From: Flavobacteriales bacterium
GTDB lineage: Bacteria; Bacteroidota; Bacteroidia; Flavobacteriales_D; Parvicellaceae
DNA length: 5,358 bases
Assembly (NCBI GenBank): GCA_027047735.1
Contig: JALTUD010000393.1
Span: forward strand, 1-5,358
Reading direction: 5' to 3'
The notes under the pieces are model-generated. The model was not told the DNA's origin. It saw only the letters and a list, made by a program, of their open reading frames with translations, and did not search any database. Both the position numbers and the translations under genes were made by a program. Position 1 is the stretch's first letter; every line of letters begins with the position of its first letter. Shown piece after piece: positions 4,544 to 5,358 of this stretch.

Positions 4544-5358
4544 ATGATAAAAAAACAACTAAGCTACTTATTGATTTGCATCTTGCCTTTGTTCGTCAAA
4601 GGACAGCAACACGTTAACAAAATTCAAGTAGCCGATGGGCCGGAAGATTTTGTGATAGACTCTTGTTTAACATCACCACGCTTACTCATCGCTTGCGACA
4701 ACCGACGAAAAGGAGAGAGAAAGGAAGGAAGCATTTGGCAATACCGGCTGAAAGATTCATTGGCAACGCCTTTTCCGATTGATTTTAAAGAATATACATC
4801 TTCATTTCATCCCTTAGGCATTTCCAATTGGGAGAAGTATCTGTTTGTAATCAATTTTGTAACGCCGAAAAAATCCGAAGTTATCCGATTTGAAATAACA
4901 GCCGATAAATTGGTATTTGACACCGTTTTCCGACACAAGCACCTTAGCTACGCTAATGATTTATTTGCACAAGGAAAAGAACGTTTTCTCATCAGCAAAT
5001 ACAAAACCCTCAACGGAAAACTTGTTGCTTATGACAATGGTGTTTATTCGGTATTGGATAGGGGTATAAAAATGCCGAACAGCGTTATACAATTTGGTGA
5101 TTCTATTTTATTGAGTACTACTTTAAGCGGTAAAATCATCTGGTATGACGCGAGCAATAACTACAAACGAAAAACACTTTTTAAACACATTAAAGGAGCT
5201 GACAATCTCAGTGGAACACAAACACAATTACTGGTTGCTTCTCACCCTGATTTTAGAGCTTTTATAAAACATTTTCATTCCAAAGAGAATCCTTCGCCGA
5301 CTTTACTATATAGCTTAAATACAATAACCCGGGAAAAGAAAATCATCTTTCAAGACTG
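4544..5358 (+). CDS. Secreted paraoxonase/arylesterase-like beta-propeller protein, probably non-hydrolytic (5' part; runs off right edge)
   Basis: Open frame of 271 codons from ATG 4544 to the window edge. Residues 1-20 are a signal peptide (KK, then LSYLLICILPLFV, likely cut after VKG before QQ); C12 lacks a good lipobox, so periplasmic or secreted is more likely than lipoprotein. The rest follows the six-bladed paraoxonase fold in order: GPEDF (32-36), FHPLGIS (88-94), LFVINF (100-105), YANDLFAQG (136-144), MPNSVIQFGDSILLSTT (177-193), ADNLSG (219-224), ASHPDF (232-237). By recalled alignment to human PON1, the calcium ligands E53, D54, N168, N224, D269 and N270 correspond to E34, D35, N138, N179, D220 and N221, all kept. 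The catalytic pair H115 and H134 correspond to L91 and F105, so lactonase activity is doubtful. No -7 box is evident in the gap, which is mostly repeat, so read-through from the exporter is possible. The assignment is by motif memory, not by a search. Confidence 0.75.
   Translation, partial: MIKKQLSYLLICILPLFVKGQQHVNKIQVADGPEDFVIDSCLTSPRLLIACDNRRKGERKEGSIWQYRLKDSLATPFPIDFKEYTSSFHPLGISNWEKYLFVINFVTPKKSEVIRFEITADKLVFDTVFRHKHLSYANDLFAQGKERFLISKYKTLNGKLVAYDNGVYSVLDRGIKMPNSVIQFGDSILLSTTLSGKIIWYDASNNYKRKTLFKHIKGADNLSGTQTQLLVASHPDFRAFIKHFHSKENPSPTLLYSLNTITREKKIIFQD

Noticed and set aside
4365..4547. A 60-codon frame overlapping the exporter stop by ATGA, which looks like a translationally coupled small membrane protein.
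   Set aside because: Almost its entire length is the inverted structured repeat (4367-4521), and it also overlaps the true downstream ATG at 4544. Its hydrophobic stretch comes from the repeat. The left copy lies outside any gene, so the repeat is not evolving as protein.

Overview
The window looks like chromosomal DNA of a member of the Bacteroidota, most likely a flavobacterium. It is AT-rich, its start codons lack Shine-Dalgarno sequences, it has TAnnTTTG-type -7 promoter boxes, it encodes a TonB-dependent receptor with an N-terminal carboxypeptidase-regulatory-like domain, and its intergenic repeats contain phrases (GTTAGGGATAGAAG, GATAGCCCGACC) that I associate with flavobacterial genomes. 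The genus cannot be set from sequence alone.

Layout. Four protein genes are supported, two on each strand, diverging from a 619-bp central gap. On the minus strand are a LytTR-type response regulator (1209-1967) and, downstream of it, the first 309 residues of a TonB-dependent outer-membrane receptor (928 to the left edge). On the plus strand are a complete half-size ABC exporter (2587-4368) and the first 271 residues of a secreted paraoxonase/arylesterase-like beta-propeller protein (4544 to the right edge). No tRNA, rRNA, CRISPR array, transposase or phage gene was seen.

The most unusual part is the non-coding DNA. The central gap is packed with palindromes: a perfect 16-bp-arm palindrome (2141-2173), a 9-bp-arm hairpin (2193-2213), a long imperfect hairpin (about 2242-2325), and a structured element of about 144 bp (2353-2496). 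An inverted second copy of that element (4367-4521) starts inside the stop codon of the ABC exporter gene and fills nearly all of the gap before the next gene. The exporter is therefore bracketed by inverted copies of one element. The copies are near-identical in their gene-proximal 81 bp. In the distal hairpin the sequence differs but pairing is preserved, which suggests that the fold is under selection.

Control signals. The exporter has a well-placed TTG/TACCTTTG promoter almost touching its ATG, which implies a leaderless or very short-leader mRNA. Upstream of the response regulator are two exact 11-bp direct repeats at 21-bp periodicity, the usual geometry of LytTR operators, suggesting autoregulation. 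The receptor gene has a TAAGTTTG -7 box with a 9-bp-arm inverted repeat over the -33 position.

How the genes might work together is mostly inference. The regulator and receptor genes are co-oriented but 280 bp apart, and the receptor has its own promoter candidate. The exporter and the propeller gene are co-oriented and could be co-transcribed through the repeat. No sensor kinase partner for the regulator is in view.
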